Positions 1 through 6,776 of a DNA stretch of 16,384 nucleotides are shown here, one piece after another. The stretch's first letter is position 1; each line of letters opens with the position of its first letter. The position numbers and the translations under genes are program-made. The notes beneath the pieces are model-generated. The model was not told where the DNA came from. It was given only the letters and a program-made list of their open reading frames with translations, and ran no database searches. The stretch covers positions 1 through 16,384 of the forward strand of contig CALADF010000014.1 of NCBI GenBank assembly GCA_937890835.1, in the 5' to 3' direction. The stretch is from an uncultured bacterium (lineage in GTDB: Bacteria; Actinomycetota; Coriobacteriia; Coriobacteriales; Eggerthellaceae).

Positions 1-167
1 TCGAGGGCGAGGACGTCGGCATTCACTACGGCTTGGCGCCGGTGAAGTTCGACCGCATTCGCCGCATCACGGGCTACCTCGTCGGCACGCTCGATCGTTT
101 CAACGACGGCAAGCGCGCCGAGGAGCACGACCGCGTGAAGCACGCCGTTCCGGCTTGCTGCCGTTAG
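1..167 (+). CDS. nrdD: Anaerobic ribonucleoside-triphosphate reductase, C-terminal end (partial)
   Basis: Only the last 54 codons are inside the window, read from position 3 to the TAG at 165-167. The visible protein contains RRITGYLVGTLDRFN and KRAEEHDRVKH, matching the C-terminal end of class III (oxygen-sensitive) ribonucleotide reductases. The glycine of the RxxGYL motif (codon 72-74) would be the glycyl-radical residue made by the NrdG activase. The enzyme reduces ribonucleoside triphosphates to deoxy forms under anaerobic conditions. A short tail ending in Cys-Cys-Arg follows the conserved RVKH. NrdG is not downstream, so it may lie elsewhere. The family call rests on this C-terminal motif alone. 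The catalytic and zinc-site regions are outside the window. Confidence 0.78.
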   Translation, partial: EGEDVGIHYGLAPVKFDRIRRITGYLVGTLDRFNDGKRAEEHDRVKHAVPACCR

Positions 168-487
168 AACGAGCAACTCCTTCCCTTTTTCATCTCTCCT
201 TAAAGCCGAAGCGAGCGTCCGTCATGGGCGCTCGCTTCGTGTTCGGGGACGGTTGCCGCCGCAGGCTGCGGCGCGATGTTCCGGGTTGCGGCTCTCGTGC
301 GGCGTCGGCGTTGTGTTCGCGCGGCGCGACCTTCGGGCTAGATCGCCGCACGCACTTTGCGGGCTTCGCGCGTCCATCGTGGGCGCTTCCCGTGCGAACC
401 GCGTTCGCGCGGCGCGCGTGCCCTACGCCGGAGGTCCCGTGCGCATTTGCGGCGGCGTTGTAACCGCGTCCGCGCGGCGCGCGTGCG
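168..487. other. Intergenic region between nrdD and mscL (convergent)
   Basis: This 320-bp spacer lies between the 3' ends of two converging genes. It holds a perfect-arm hairpin close to nrdD (207-239) and a GC-rich block rich in GCGCGGCGCG strings. The block includes a 33-bp direct repeat (397-429 and 462-494) and a shorter related string, TTCGCGCGGCGCG, near 314. No convincing gene is visible. The open frames here look like by-products of high GC. Confidence 0.6.
207..239 (+). terminator. Hairpin, probable nrdD terminator
   Basis: An 11-bp perfect inverted repeat, CGAAGCGAGCG (207-217) and CGCTCGCTTCG (229-239), encloses an 11-nt loop. It begins 39 bp after the nrdD stop. The trailing sequence has only scattered T residues, so as an intrinsic terminator it is weak on the + strand. 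It could also block read-through from mscL on the opposite strand. Confidence 0.5.
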
Positions 488-494
488 CTACGCC
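397..494. repeat. 33-bp imperfect direct repeat, 65-bp period
   Basis: Positions 397-429 and 462-494 match at 31 of 33 bases; each starts AACCGCGT and ends CTACGCC, with GCGCGGCGCGCGTGC in the middle. The second copy runs over the mscL stop codon (488-490), so the last codons of mscL lie inside the repeat. Origin is unknown; a local tandem duplication is the simplest reading. Confidence 0.75.
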
Positions 495-952
495 TCCACG
501 ACTTTGACGGTCTTCTGCGCGGGCTCGTCGAACGCCGCGGCGCAATGCGGGCAGCGCACGGCGCCCTCTTTCACCTCTTCCAAGCAGAAGGGGCAGGTAG
601 GCGCCACGTCGACGACCTGCTGCCCGTCCTTGTTCAGCTTCAGCATGCGCCCGCCGACGCTTTGCATCTTATTAATGGCCTTGACCAGCAGAAACACGAC
701 GAATGCTACGATGAGGAAGTTGATGACGGCGCTGATGAACTTGCCGAAGTCGATGCCGGTTCCGGGAACGACGAGCCCCGAGATCGAGTTCGCCCCACCG
801 CCTGCGATCACGGTGATGAGCGGGTTGATGATGTCGGTGGTGAGCGACGTGACGATGCCCGTGAACGCTCCGCCGATGATGACGGCCACGGCGAGGTCCA
901 TCACGTTCCCGCGGTTGATGAATTCTTTGAACTCGTTGAAAAACCGTTTCAT
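488..952 (-). CDS. mscL: Large-conductance mechanosensitive channel with C-terminal zinc ribbon
   Basis: This is the inner-membrane channel that opens under membrane tension to release solutes during hypo-osmotic shock. The 154-residue protein starts MKRFFNEFKEFINRGNVMDL, followed by AVAVIIGGAFTGIV, the MscL N-terminal helix and first membrane segment (about 19-45). The second membrane segment is about 72-92. The usual C-terminal helical bundle is replaced or extended by CPFC (C120, C123) and CPHC (C134, C137), a four-cysteine zinc-ribbon pattern that probably binds Zn. The start is supported by AGGAG seven bases upstream of the ATG on the minus strand. The gene stands alone, divergent from menF. 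MscL proteins with such a cysteine tail are, as far as I recall, found in other anaerobic Gram-positives, so this is a family variant and not unique. Confidence 0.95.
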   Translation of the reverse strand: MKRFFNEFKEFINRGNVMDLAVAVIIGGAFTGIVTSLTTDIINPLITVIAGGGANSISGLVVPGTGIDFGKFISAVINFLIVAFVVFLLVKAINKMQSVGGRMLKLNKDGQQVVDVAPTCPFCLEEVKEGAVRCPHCAAAFDEPAQKTVKVVEA

Positions 953-989
953 GTTGTTCTCCTTGACCGTGGCGGTTCGACTCCCGCTC

Positions 990-995
990 AGTATA
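990..995 (-). promoter_or_regulatory. Candidate -10 element for mscL
   Basis: On the minus strand the sequence reads TATACT, five of six matches to the bacterial -10 consensus, about 40 bp upstream of the mscL start. No good -35 is seen at the normal spacing. It sits back to back with a candidate menF -10 at 1007-1012. Confidence 0.35.
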
Positions 996-1003
996 GCGGT
1001 GCG

Positions 1004-1012
1004 TGCTAGAAT
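1004..1012 (+). promoter_or_regulatory. Candidate extended -10 promoter for the menFDH transcript
   Basis: TGCTAGAAT is an extended -10 (TGn plus TAGAAT, five of six), lacking a clear -35, as extended -10 promoters often do. Transcription would start near 1019, leaving a leader of about 115 nt before menF. It overlaps the region needed by the candidate mscL promoter on the other strand. Confidence 0.42.
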
Positions 1013-1133
1013 TCCCCTCAGTTGTTAACCGCCTGCCCGCGCCGCCGCATTCCGCCGATCGCTCCTTTCTCCGCTAGCCCGATGCGCGATCTTGCGATGC
1101 CGCATCGCGGGCGTTCGTACGTGCGAGGCCTCC

Positions 1134-2525
1134 ATGACGAAGATTTACTCCATGACCGTGCCCGTTGACGCGGACATCGTCGACGCGTTCTGCGTGATGC
1201 AGAAAGGGTTCACCGACCAGTTCGTCTACTACGACAAGGAGCGCCCCGTGCGCTACATGGGCCTGGGGCGTTGCATCGCGCTGCTGACGCTCGAGGACGT
1301 CGACTTCGAGCAGATGCGCGCCGAGGACGTCGTCGGCGAGGACGTGGACGCTTCGCCGCAGGTCGCAGCGCGCGCGGCGCAAGCTGCGGCGGGCGGCTCC
1401 GCATCGTGCGCGGGGGGTGCGGCGGAAGCGGTCGACCAGCCGGCGGTCTTCTTCTCCTTCAACCGCTTCGACGCGGAAAACCCGGCTCCGGTCGACGAGC
1501 TGCAGGGGTCGTTTCCCCGTCTGCGCTTCATGCTGCCCGAGGTGGTGCTGATCGAGAACGAGCGCGGTCGCATGCTGCAGGTGAACTCGCTGGGGCCGGT
1601 GTATCCGGGTCGCGTCGAGCGTTTCCTGCGCATGTGCAAGGACGCGCCGCGCAGGACGCGTGTCAGCGTGCCGTATGCAATCGAGCGCGATTCGCGCGAG
1701 GCGTGGATGGACGCGATGGACAAGGCCCTCGACGCCATCGCCGAGGGGCGCGTGGAGAAGGTGGTGCTCTCGCGCAGGCAGAAGCTGACGGCGGCTCACC
1801 CGTTCTCTTCGAAGGACCTGTTGGTGAACCTCATCGACGGCAGCGCGCGCGGCAAGGTGATTTTGTACCGCTATGCGGATGTGTTCTTCTGCGGCTGCAC
1901 GCCCGAGCTGCTGGTGCGCAAGCACGGCAACGCCGTGGAGTCGATGTGCTTGGCGGGCACGTGCCCCGCAGGCGCCGACGAGGAGGAGCGCGCGCGACTG
2001 GCGCGGGATCTGATGGCCGACGAGAAGAACCGCGGCGAGCACGATTACGTGGTGCGTTTTATCCGCGAGGTGTTCAACCGCACGTGCTACGACGTCGATG
2101 TTCCCGCGACGCCCGGCATCATGTCGCTGGCGCACGTGCAGCATCTGCACACGCCCGCGCGTGCGAAGATGCTCGAGGGCGTCGACATCCGCGCGATGGC
2201 GGAGGACCTTCATCCCACGCCCGCTACCAGCGGGACTCCCGTCGGCGAGGCGAAGATGCTGCTCCGTCGCATCGAGTCGTACAACCGTGGGTTCTACGCG
2301 GGTGCGGCGGGGTTCGTGGACGCAGCGGGCGACGGCGAGTTCGCGGTGGCGTTGCGCACGGGCGTGTTCGACGGTGAGATCGGCTGGGTGTACGCGGGCT
2401 GCGGCATCGTCGCAGGAAGCGATGCGGCGGCGGAGTACGACGAGATCGACCTCAAGCTGAAAACGGTGCTGTCCGCTTTCGACGGAGAAAGCACGTACGA
2501 GGAGAAGGAAGGCGACGCCCGATGA
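1134..2525 (+). CDS. menF: Isochorismate synthase
   Basis: This enzyme converts chorismate to isochorismate, the first committed step of the classical menaquinone pathway, using Mg2+. The 463-residue protein shows the chorismate-binding fold in its C-terminal half: EKVVLSRR (K209, equivalent to the general-base lysine), CLAGTCPAG, DEKNRGEH (from D296), HPTPATSGTPVGEAK, and GFYAGAAGFVDAAGDGEFAVALRTG. The neighbouring menD makes MenF far more likely than a siderophore or salicylate isochorismate synthase. I chose the ATG at 1134, with GAGG five bases upstream; a TTG at 1092 is in frame but has poorer support. Residues about 70-103 form an Ala/Gly-rich low-complexity insert. The stop overlaps the menD start (ATGA), implying translational coupling. 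Confidence 0.93.
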   Translation: MTKIYSMTVPVDADIVDAFCVMQKGFTDQFVYYDKERPVRYMGLGRCIALLTLEDVDFEQMRAEDVVGEDVDASPQVAARAAQAAAGGSASCAGGAAEAVDQPAVFFSFNRFDAENPAPVDELQGSFPRLRFMLPEVVLIENERGRMLQVNSLGPVYPGRVERFLRMCKDAPRRTRVSVPYAIERDSREAWMDAMDKALDAIAEGRVEKVVLSRRQKLTAAHPFSSKDLLVNLIDGSARGKVILYRYADVFFCGCTPELLVRKHGNAVESMCLAGTCPAGADEEERARLARDLMADEKNRGEHDYVVRFIREVFNRTCYDVDVPATPGIMSLAHVQHLHTPARAKMLEGVDIRAMAEDLHPTPATSGTPVGEAKMLLRRIESYNRGFYAGAAGFVDAAGDGEFAVALRTGVFDGEIGWVYAGCGIVAGSDAAAEYDEIDLKLKTVLSAFDGESTYEEKEGDAR

Positions 2526-4468
2526 CGCAGAAGATGGGCGAGCTGACCGCCCGCGAGCGGGGCGAGCGGGCGACGCACGACCAGGCGACCGCGCTGTGGG
2601 TGGCGGCGTTTCTGGACGAGCTGACGCGCTGGGGCGTGCGCGATTTCGTGGTGAGCCCCGGATCGCGTTCGACCGCGCTGGCCATGGCGGCGTTCGAGTT
2701 GTCGCGCAGGAGTCCCGAGCGCGCGCGGCTCTACGTCGACGTCGACGAGCGCGGGGCGGCGTTTCTCGGGCTGGGCCTGGCCAAGGCGAGCGGACGCCCC
2801 GCCGCGTTGGTGTGCACGTCGGGAACGGCGCTTGCGAACTATTACCCCGCCGTCATGGAGGCGGAGACCTCGCGCGTGCCGTTGATCGTTCTGTCGGGTG
2901 ATCGCCCGCCTCAGTTGCAGGGGCTCGGCGCGCCGCAGACGACCGATCAGCTGAAGGCCTACGGCGATCACGTGCGGGCGTTTCGCGCGATGCCGTTGCC
3001 GGATGCGACCGATGCCGGGTTGGGCTTCGTCCGGCAGGCCGCGCGCGAGGTGTGCCTCGCGGCGCTCGGAGGGGCGGGCGGCATCGACGGCGACAGGTAC
3101 GCCGGAGGCGCGGCATCGGCTGCGGCGGGAGACGCGGAAGCGCACGTGCAGGTCGCCTCGCGTGGGTGCGCGCGCATGGCGGGTCCCGTTCACGTGAACT
3201 TCCCGTTCGACGAGCCGCTCAAGCCCGATTTCCCCGGCGCCGACGCGCTTGCTGCGGACGGTTTGGACGATGCGGCTTCGGGCGACTGCTTCGCCGCAGG
3301 TCGCAGCGCAGGCGAGCTTCCCGCGCTGCTCGGTGCCGGGTACGCGCTCGACGTGCGCGACGTGCACGCGATAGAAGCGGCGTGCGCCGGCAAGCGCGTG
3401 CTGGTGATGGCGGGCGAGGGTACCTGCGAGACGCTCGCGCAGGCGCGGCGCGTGGTTGCGTGGGCGCGCGCGATGGGATATCCGCTTTTGGCGGACCCGT
3501 TGTCGGGCTTGCGCGCCGTCGACGACCCGCTGGTCATCGACAACTACGACAACGTCTTCCGCAATCCTTCGGCGCCGCAGCCCGATGTGGTGATTCGCTT
3601 CGGGCGCTTCCCCATCTCGAAGTCGGCGACGAAGGCCGTCGAGGCCGCGCGCCGTGCGGGCGCCGTGCAAGCCATCGTGGTCGACTGCGCGCAGACGCGC
3701 GACTTCAACTTCGCCACCGACACGTTCGTGGCGGCGGATCCGCTGTCGTTTGCGACCGCGGCGTGGTCGGGTGCGCCCGACGAGGCGCAGCTTGAGTTCG
3801 CGCGCGCGTGGATTGCGGAAAACGACGCGGCTCGGGAGCGCATCCTGGCGGTGGGGGCCGCGCCTGCTGACGAGGCCGACTGCTTCGAGGGCGCCTACGT
3901 GCGCAAGCTGCTCGAGCTGGCACCTGCGGACTCGTGCGTGTTCTCCGCGAACTCCATGTCCATCCGCGCGATCGACACGTTTTTGGTGAAGGACGGCAAG
4001 CCCCTGTGCGTGCTGTGCAACCGCGGCCAGAACGGCATCGACGGCACTACGTCCACAGCTCTCGGCGCGGCGCAGAACTTCGCGCAGACCACGTATCTGA
4101 CGGGCGATTTCACCATGTTGCACGATCTGAGCGCGCTTGCGTTGCAGCGCGAGATGCTGGTGCATCACGGCGGTGCGCAGGCTTCGAGCATGGTGATCGT
4201 GCTTTTGAACAACAACGGCGGCGCCATCTTCGACATGCTTCCCCAGGCATCTGGCGACGATTACTTCGAGCGGTTGTTCCTGGTGCCCCAAGACGTGCGC
4301 TTCGAGCAGGCGGCGCGCGCGTTTTCCGTGCCGTACCGCGCGGTGTCGACGGTGGAGGGGTTTGCCTTGGCGTATGAGGAGCTGCTCGGGACGCCCGGCG
4401 TAAGCCTCGTCGAGGTGACGGTTCCGCTGCGTGGCGTGAGGGAACGCTACGGGAAGTTTCAGAAGTAG
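2522..4468 (+). CDS. menD: 2-succinyl-5-enolpyruvyl-6-hydroxy-3-cyclohexene-1-carboxylate (SEPHCHC) synthase
   Basis: This thiamine-diphosphate enzyme joins isochorismate and 2-oxoglutarate to give SEPHCHC, with loss of CO2. The 648-residue protein has the MenD N-terminal signature VVSPGSRSTALAMAAF (about 43-58). It has the conserved glutamate in DVDERGAAFLG (E76) that activates the cofactor, and GTALANYYPAVMEA. The cofactor-binding motif is in the C-terminal domain: GDFTMLHDL (D529) and NNNGGAIFDMLP (from N563). It is about 90 residues longer than E. coli MenD. Much of the surplus is Ala/Gly-rich sequence around residues 180-220 (GGAGGIDGDRYAGGAASAAAG) and 245-280. The ATG overlaps the menF stop by four bases. 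Confidence 0.95.
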   Translation: MTQKMGELTARERGERATHDQATALWVAAFLDELTRWGVRDFVVSPGSRSTALAMAAFELSRRSPERARLYVDVDERGAAFLGLGLAKASGRPAALVCTSGTALANYYPAVMEAETSRVPLIVLSGDRPPQLQGLGAPQTTDQLKAYGDHVRAFRAMPLPDATDAGLGFVRQAAREVCLAALGGAGGIDGDRYAGGAASAAAGDAEAHVQVASRGCARMAGPVHVNFPFDEPLKPDFPGADALAADGLDDAASGDCFAAGRSAGELPALLGAGYALDVRDVHAIEAACAGKRVLVMAGEGTCETLAQARRVVAWARAMGYPLLADPLSGLRAVDDPLVIDNYDNVFRNPSAPQPDVVIRFGRFPISKSATKAVEAARRAGAVQAIVVDCAQTRDFNFATDTFVAADPLSFATAAWSGAPDEAQLEFARAWIAENDAARERILAVGAAPADEADCFEGAYVRKLLELAPADSCVFSANSMSIRAIDTFLVKDGKPLCVLCNRGQNGIDGTTSTALGAAQNFAQTTYLTGDFTMLHDLSALALQREMLVHHGGAQASSMVIVLLNNNGGAIFDMLPQASGDDYFERLFLVPQDVRFEQAARAFSVPYRAVSTVEGFALAYEELLGTPGVSLVEVTVPLRGVRERYGKFQK

Positions 4469-4473
4469 CGGAC

Positions 4474-5418
4474 ATGGCGGGTGCGGAGGGGCCGCTGTCG
4501 GCGGCCGAGACGACGCGGGATGCGGGCATGGGCCCGGGCGCGGGTGCTCTCGGGCAGGGCATGGATGCGGGCGCGGGCGTTGACGGGTGCGTCCGCGCGG
4601 ATGCAAGCTCCGGCACGTGCGCGGAGGCAAGCGCGAGCGGAGGCGCCGCTCCCGTCATCTTGCTGCACGGGTTCGCGCAGACGCCCCGTTCGTGGGACGC
4701 GGTGGCGAATGCGCTGCGCGCACGCGGGCACGAGGTGCATGTGCCGGACTTGTACGTGCAAGTGAGGCCGTTTTCCCTGGACGCTGCGTGCCGGTGTGTT
4801 GCCGAGATCGTGCGCGACGTCGCCCGTGCATCGGGTGAGCCGTGCGTGGTCGTGGGCTATTCCATGGGAGGGCGCATCGCGCTCGAGACGTTGGCGCGCG
4901 CGCAGGCGGCGGGCGAGCGCTTGCCGCTTTCGGCGCTGGCTCTGGAGGGCGCGGGGCTGGGGCCTGCGGACGAGGCGGCTCGCGAGGCGTTCCGGGCGCG
5001 CGGCGATGCGTGGGCGGCCGACCTGCGCGAGAACGGCGTCGCGGCGTTCATGGACCGGTGGGAGACCCTGCCGTTGTTCGCGTCGCAGCGCGCGCTTTCC
5101 GCCGACGTGCGCGCGCGGGTTCGCTCAGATCGCGTGGCGCACGACGCCGAGGAACTTGCCTCGTCTCTGACGGAGGCGGGGCAGCATTGCCAAGCGGGCG
5201 AGGCCGACTCCCTCGCGGCGCTCGCATGCGCCGCCGAGTGCGGCGTGAGGGTCGTGTACGCGCACGGCAGCTTAGATGAAAAATACGGCGCCGTGGCGCG
5301 CCGTGTGGCCGAGCTCGTGCCGGCTGCGCGTGTCGAGTGCATCGCGCATGCGGGGCACAACGTGCATCTGGAGCAGCCCGAGGCGTTCGCGCGCGTGGTG
5401 GCGGGTTTGTTGCAGTAG
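4474..5418 (+). CDS. menH: Alpha/beta hydrolase, probable SHCHC synthase
   Basis: The likely role is elimination of pyruvate from SEPHCHC to give SHCHC, the step after MenD. The hydrolase core begins near residue 60 with VILLHGFAQTPRSWDAV, continues to the nucleophile elbow GYSMGG (S130), and has D268 (HGSLDEKYG) and H295 (AHAGHNVHLEQPEAF). This is a complete Ser-Asp-His triad with the GHNxHxExP ending typical of MenH. The core of about 257 residues matches E. coli MenH in length. The first 57 residues are an Ala/Gly-rich, featureless extension. It may be real or may mean translation starts later, but no better start with a ribosome site is visible. The ATG is five bases after the menD stop, so the gene is clearly in the menFDH unit. 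Confidence 0.82.
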   Translation: MAGAEGPLSAAETTRDAGMGPGAGALGQGMDAGAGVDGCVRADASSGTCAEASASGGAAPVILLHGFAQTPRSWDAVANALRARGHEVHVPDLYVQVRPFSLDAACRCVAEIVRDVARASGEPCVVVGYSMGGRIALETLARAQAAGERLPLSALALEGAGLGPADEAAREAFRARGDAWAADLRENGVAAFMDRWETLPLFASQRALSADVRARVRSDRVAHDAEELASSLTEAGQHCQAGEADSLAALACAAECGVRVVYAHGSLDEKYGAVARRVAELVPAARVECIAHAGHNVHLEQPEAFARVVAGLLQ

Positions 5419-5927
5419 CGGAATCTTGCGGGATATGGCACCTGGGACGTTCGCTCGCATAGTGGTGGAGGTTGTTCGTCCAGCGTGCTCGAGCTTCCTC
5501 GTGCCCAGTTTCGAGGGCGTGCCTTCCCGTTTTTCGACGATATGTATCATTCCAACGAAGGTTTTGCCCTCCGGAGGCGGGCGTTGCCCGTTGCTTCGGT
5601 ATGCTTGCAGCGTTCTTCTTCCTAAAGTCGCAGGTGGGAAGCGTGCGCGGAAGAGACTCGCTGACGGTGTCCGCACTCGCTGATACAAGTCGTTGAAAAA
5701 TGGGAATCGCGGAGGTGTTTTTCAGACACGCGCGTTGCAGGGTCGCTTTTACGGTGCGGTTCCCCGCCGCCGCGCCGCGGAATCCTGTTTCGTCCTCCCG
5801 GGTTGGGTAATTCGCATGGCGAACGATCGCCGGCGCTCGATAACGCGCGGGGAGAGCGCTACTATGGAAGCATGTCGGCCCGCGCTCGTTTCCGCGGGCT
5901 GCCCGCTTGAACACGAGAAGGACACCC
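5419..5927. other. Spacer splitting the men cluster (menH to menB)
   Basis: This 509-bp stretch has no supported gene on either strand and is less GC-biased than its flanks. No strong intrinsic terminator is seen after menH; GGGCGTTGCCC near 5580 is only a small hairpin. A promoter candidate for menB lies at 5837-5865. The region therefore probably separates menFDH from menB-menEC as two transcription units, although read-through cannot be excluded. Confidence 0.55.
5837..5865 (+). promoter_or_regulatory. Candidate promoter for menB-menEC
   Basis: TCGATA (5837-5842, four of six to the -35 consensus) and TACTAT (5860-5865, five of six to the -10) are separated by exactly 17 bp. The start site would be near 5872, about 55 nt before the menB ATG. 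Confidence 0.45.
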
Positions 5928-6767
5928 ATGAGCGATATTCAATGGAAGCCCGGCAAGCAGTACCGCGAGATCGTGTACGAGACTTGCGACGGCATTGCGA
6001 AGATCACCATCAACAGGCCCGAGCGCCGCAACGCGTTCACGCCGCTGACCGTCAACGAGATGTACGACGCCTTCAGCGTTGCGCGCGACGACGCGGAGGT
6101 CGGCGTCATCATCCTGACGGGCATGAACCACGGAGGGCGCCACGAGGACGAGGCGTTCTGCTCCGGCGGCGACCAGAAGATCCGCGGCAACGGCGGCTAC
6201 GTCGGCGAGGACTCCATCCCGCGCCTGAACGTGCTCGACCTGCAGCGCCTCATCCGCGTGGTCCCCAAGCCGGTCATCGCCATGGTGAACGGTTACGCCA
6301 TCGGCGGCGGTCATGTGCTGCACATCCTGTGCGACCTCTCCATCGCGGCGGACACCGCCAAGTTCGGTCAGACCGGCCCGAAGGTCGGCAGCTTCGACGC
6401 CGGCTACGGCGCGGGGTATCTTGCCAACATCGTCGGGCAGAAGAAGGCGCGTGAGATCTGGTATCTCTGCCGTCAGTACACCGCGGCCGAGGCGCTCGAG
6501 ATGGGCCTGGTGAACAAGGTCGTGCCCTTCGACGAGCTCGAGGCCGAGTGCGTCGCGTGGGCGCGCGAGATGCTGCGGTTCTCCCCGACGGCGCTTCGCT
6601 TCATGAAGGCGTCGTTCAACGCGGCCACCGACGGCCTTGCGGGCATTCAGCAGCTCGCCGGCGACGCCACGCTTCTGTATTACACCACCGACGAGGCGAA
6701 GGAGGGCCGCGACGCGTTCAAGGAGAAGCGCGCTCCCGACTTCACCCAGTACCCCAAGTTCCCGTAG
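5928..6767 (+). CDS. menB: 1,4-dihydroxy-2-naphthoyl-CoA synthase
   Basis: This crotonase-fold enzyme closes the naphthoquinone ring, converting OSB-CoA to DHNA-CoA. The 279-residue protein follows E. coli MenB closely along its length: NRPERRNAFTPLTVNEM, CSGGDQKIRG, PKPVIAMVNGYAIGGGHVLH, GQTGPKVGSFDAGYGAGYLA, GQKKAREIWYLCRQY and the C-terminal RDAFKEKRAPDF. The glycine in QTGPKVGSFD marks the bicarbonate-dependent type I MenB; type II enzymes have Asp at this place. The start is the ATG at 5928, preceded by AGAAGG; an in-frame TTG at 5907 would only add seven residues. Unlike its neighbours it carries no Ala/Gly-rich insertion. The menEC start codon follows nine bases after the stop. Confidence 0.97.
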   Translation: MSDIQWKPGKQYREIVYETCDGIAKITINRPERRNAFTPLTVNEMYDAFSVARDDAEVGVIILTGMNHGGRHEDEAFCSGGDQKIRGNGGYVGEDSIPRLNVLDLQRLIRVVPKPVIAMVNGYAIGGGHVLHILCDLSIAADTAKFGQTGPKVGSFDAGYGAGYLANIVGQKKAREIWYLCRQYTAAEALEMGLVNKVVPFDELEAECVAWAREMLRFSPTALRFMKASFNAATDGLAGIQQLAGDATLLYYTTDEAKEGRDAFKEKRAPDFTQYPKFP

Positions 6768-6776
6768 GAATTCAGC

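Noticed and set aside
2294..4630. 778-codon open frame antisense to menD
   Set aside because: Same reason: no domain, biased composition, and it overlaps the well-supported menD.
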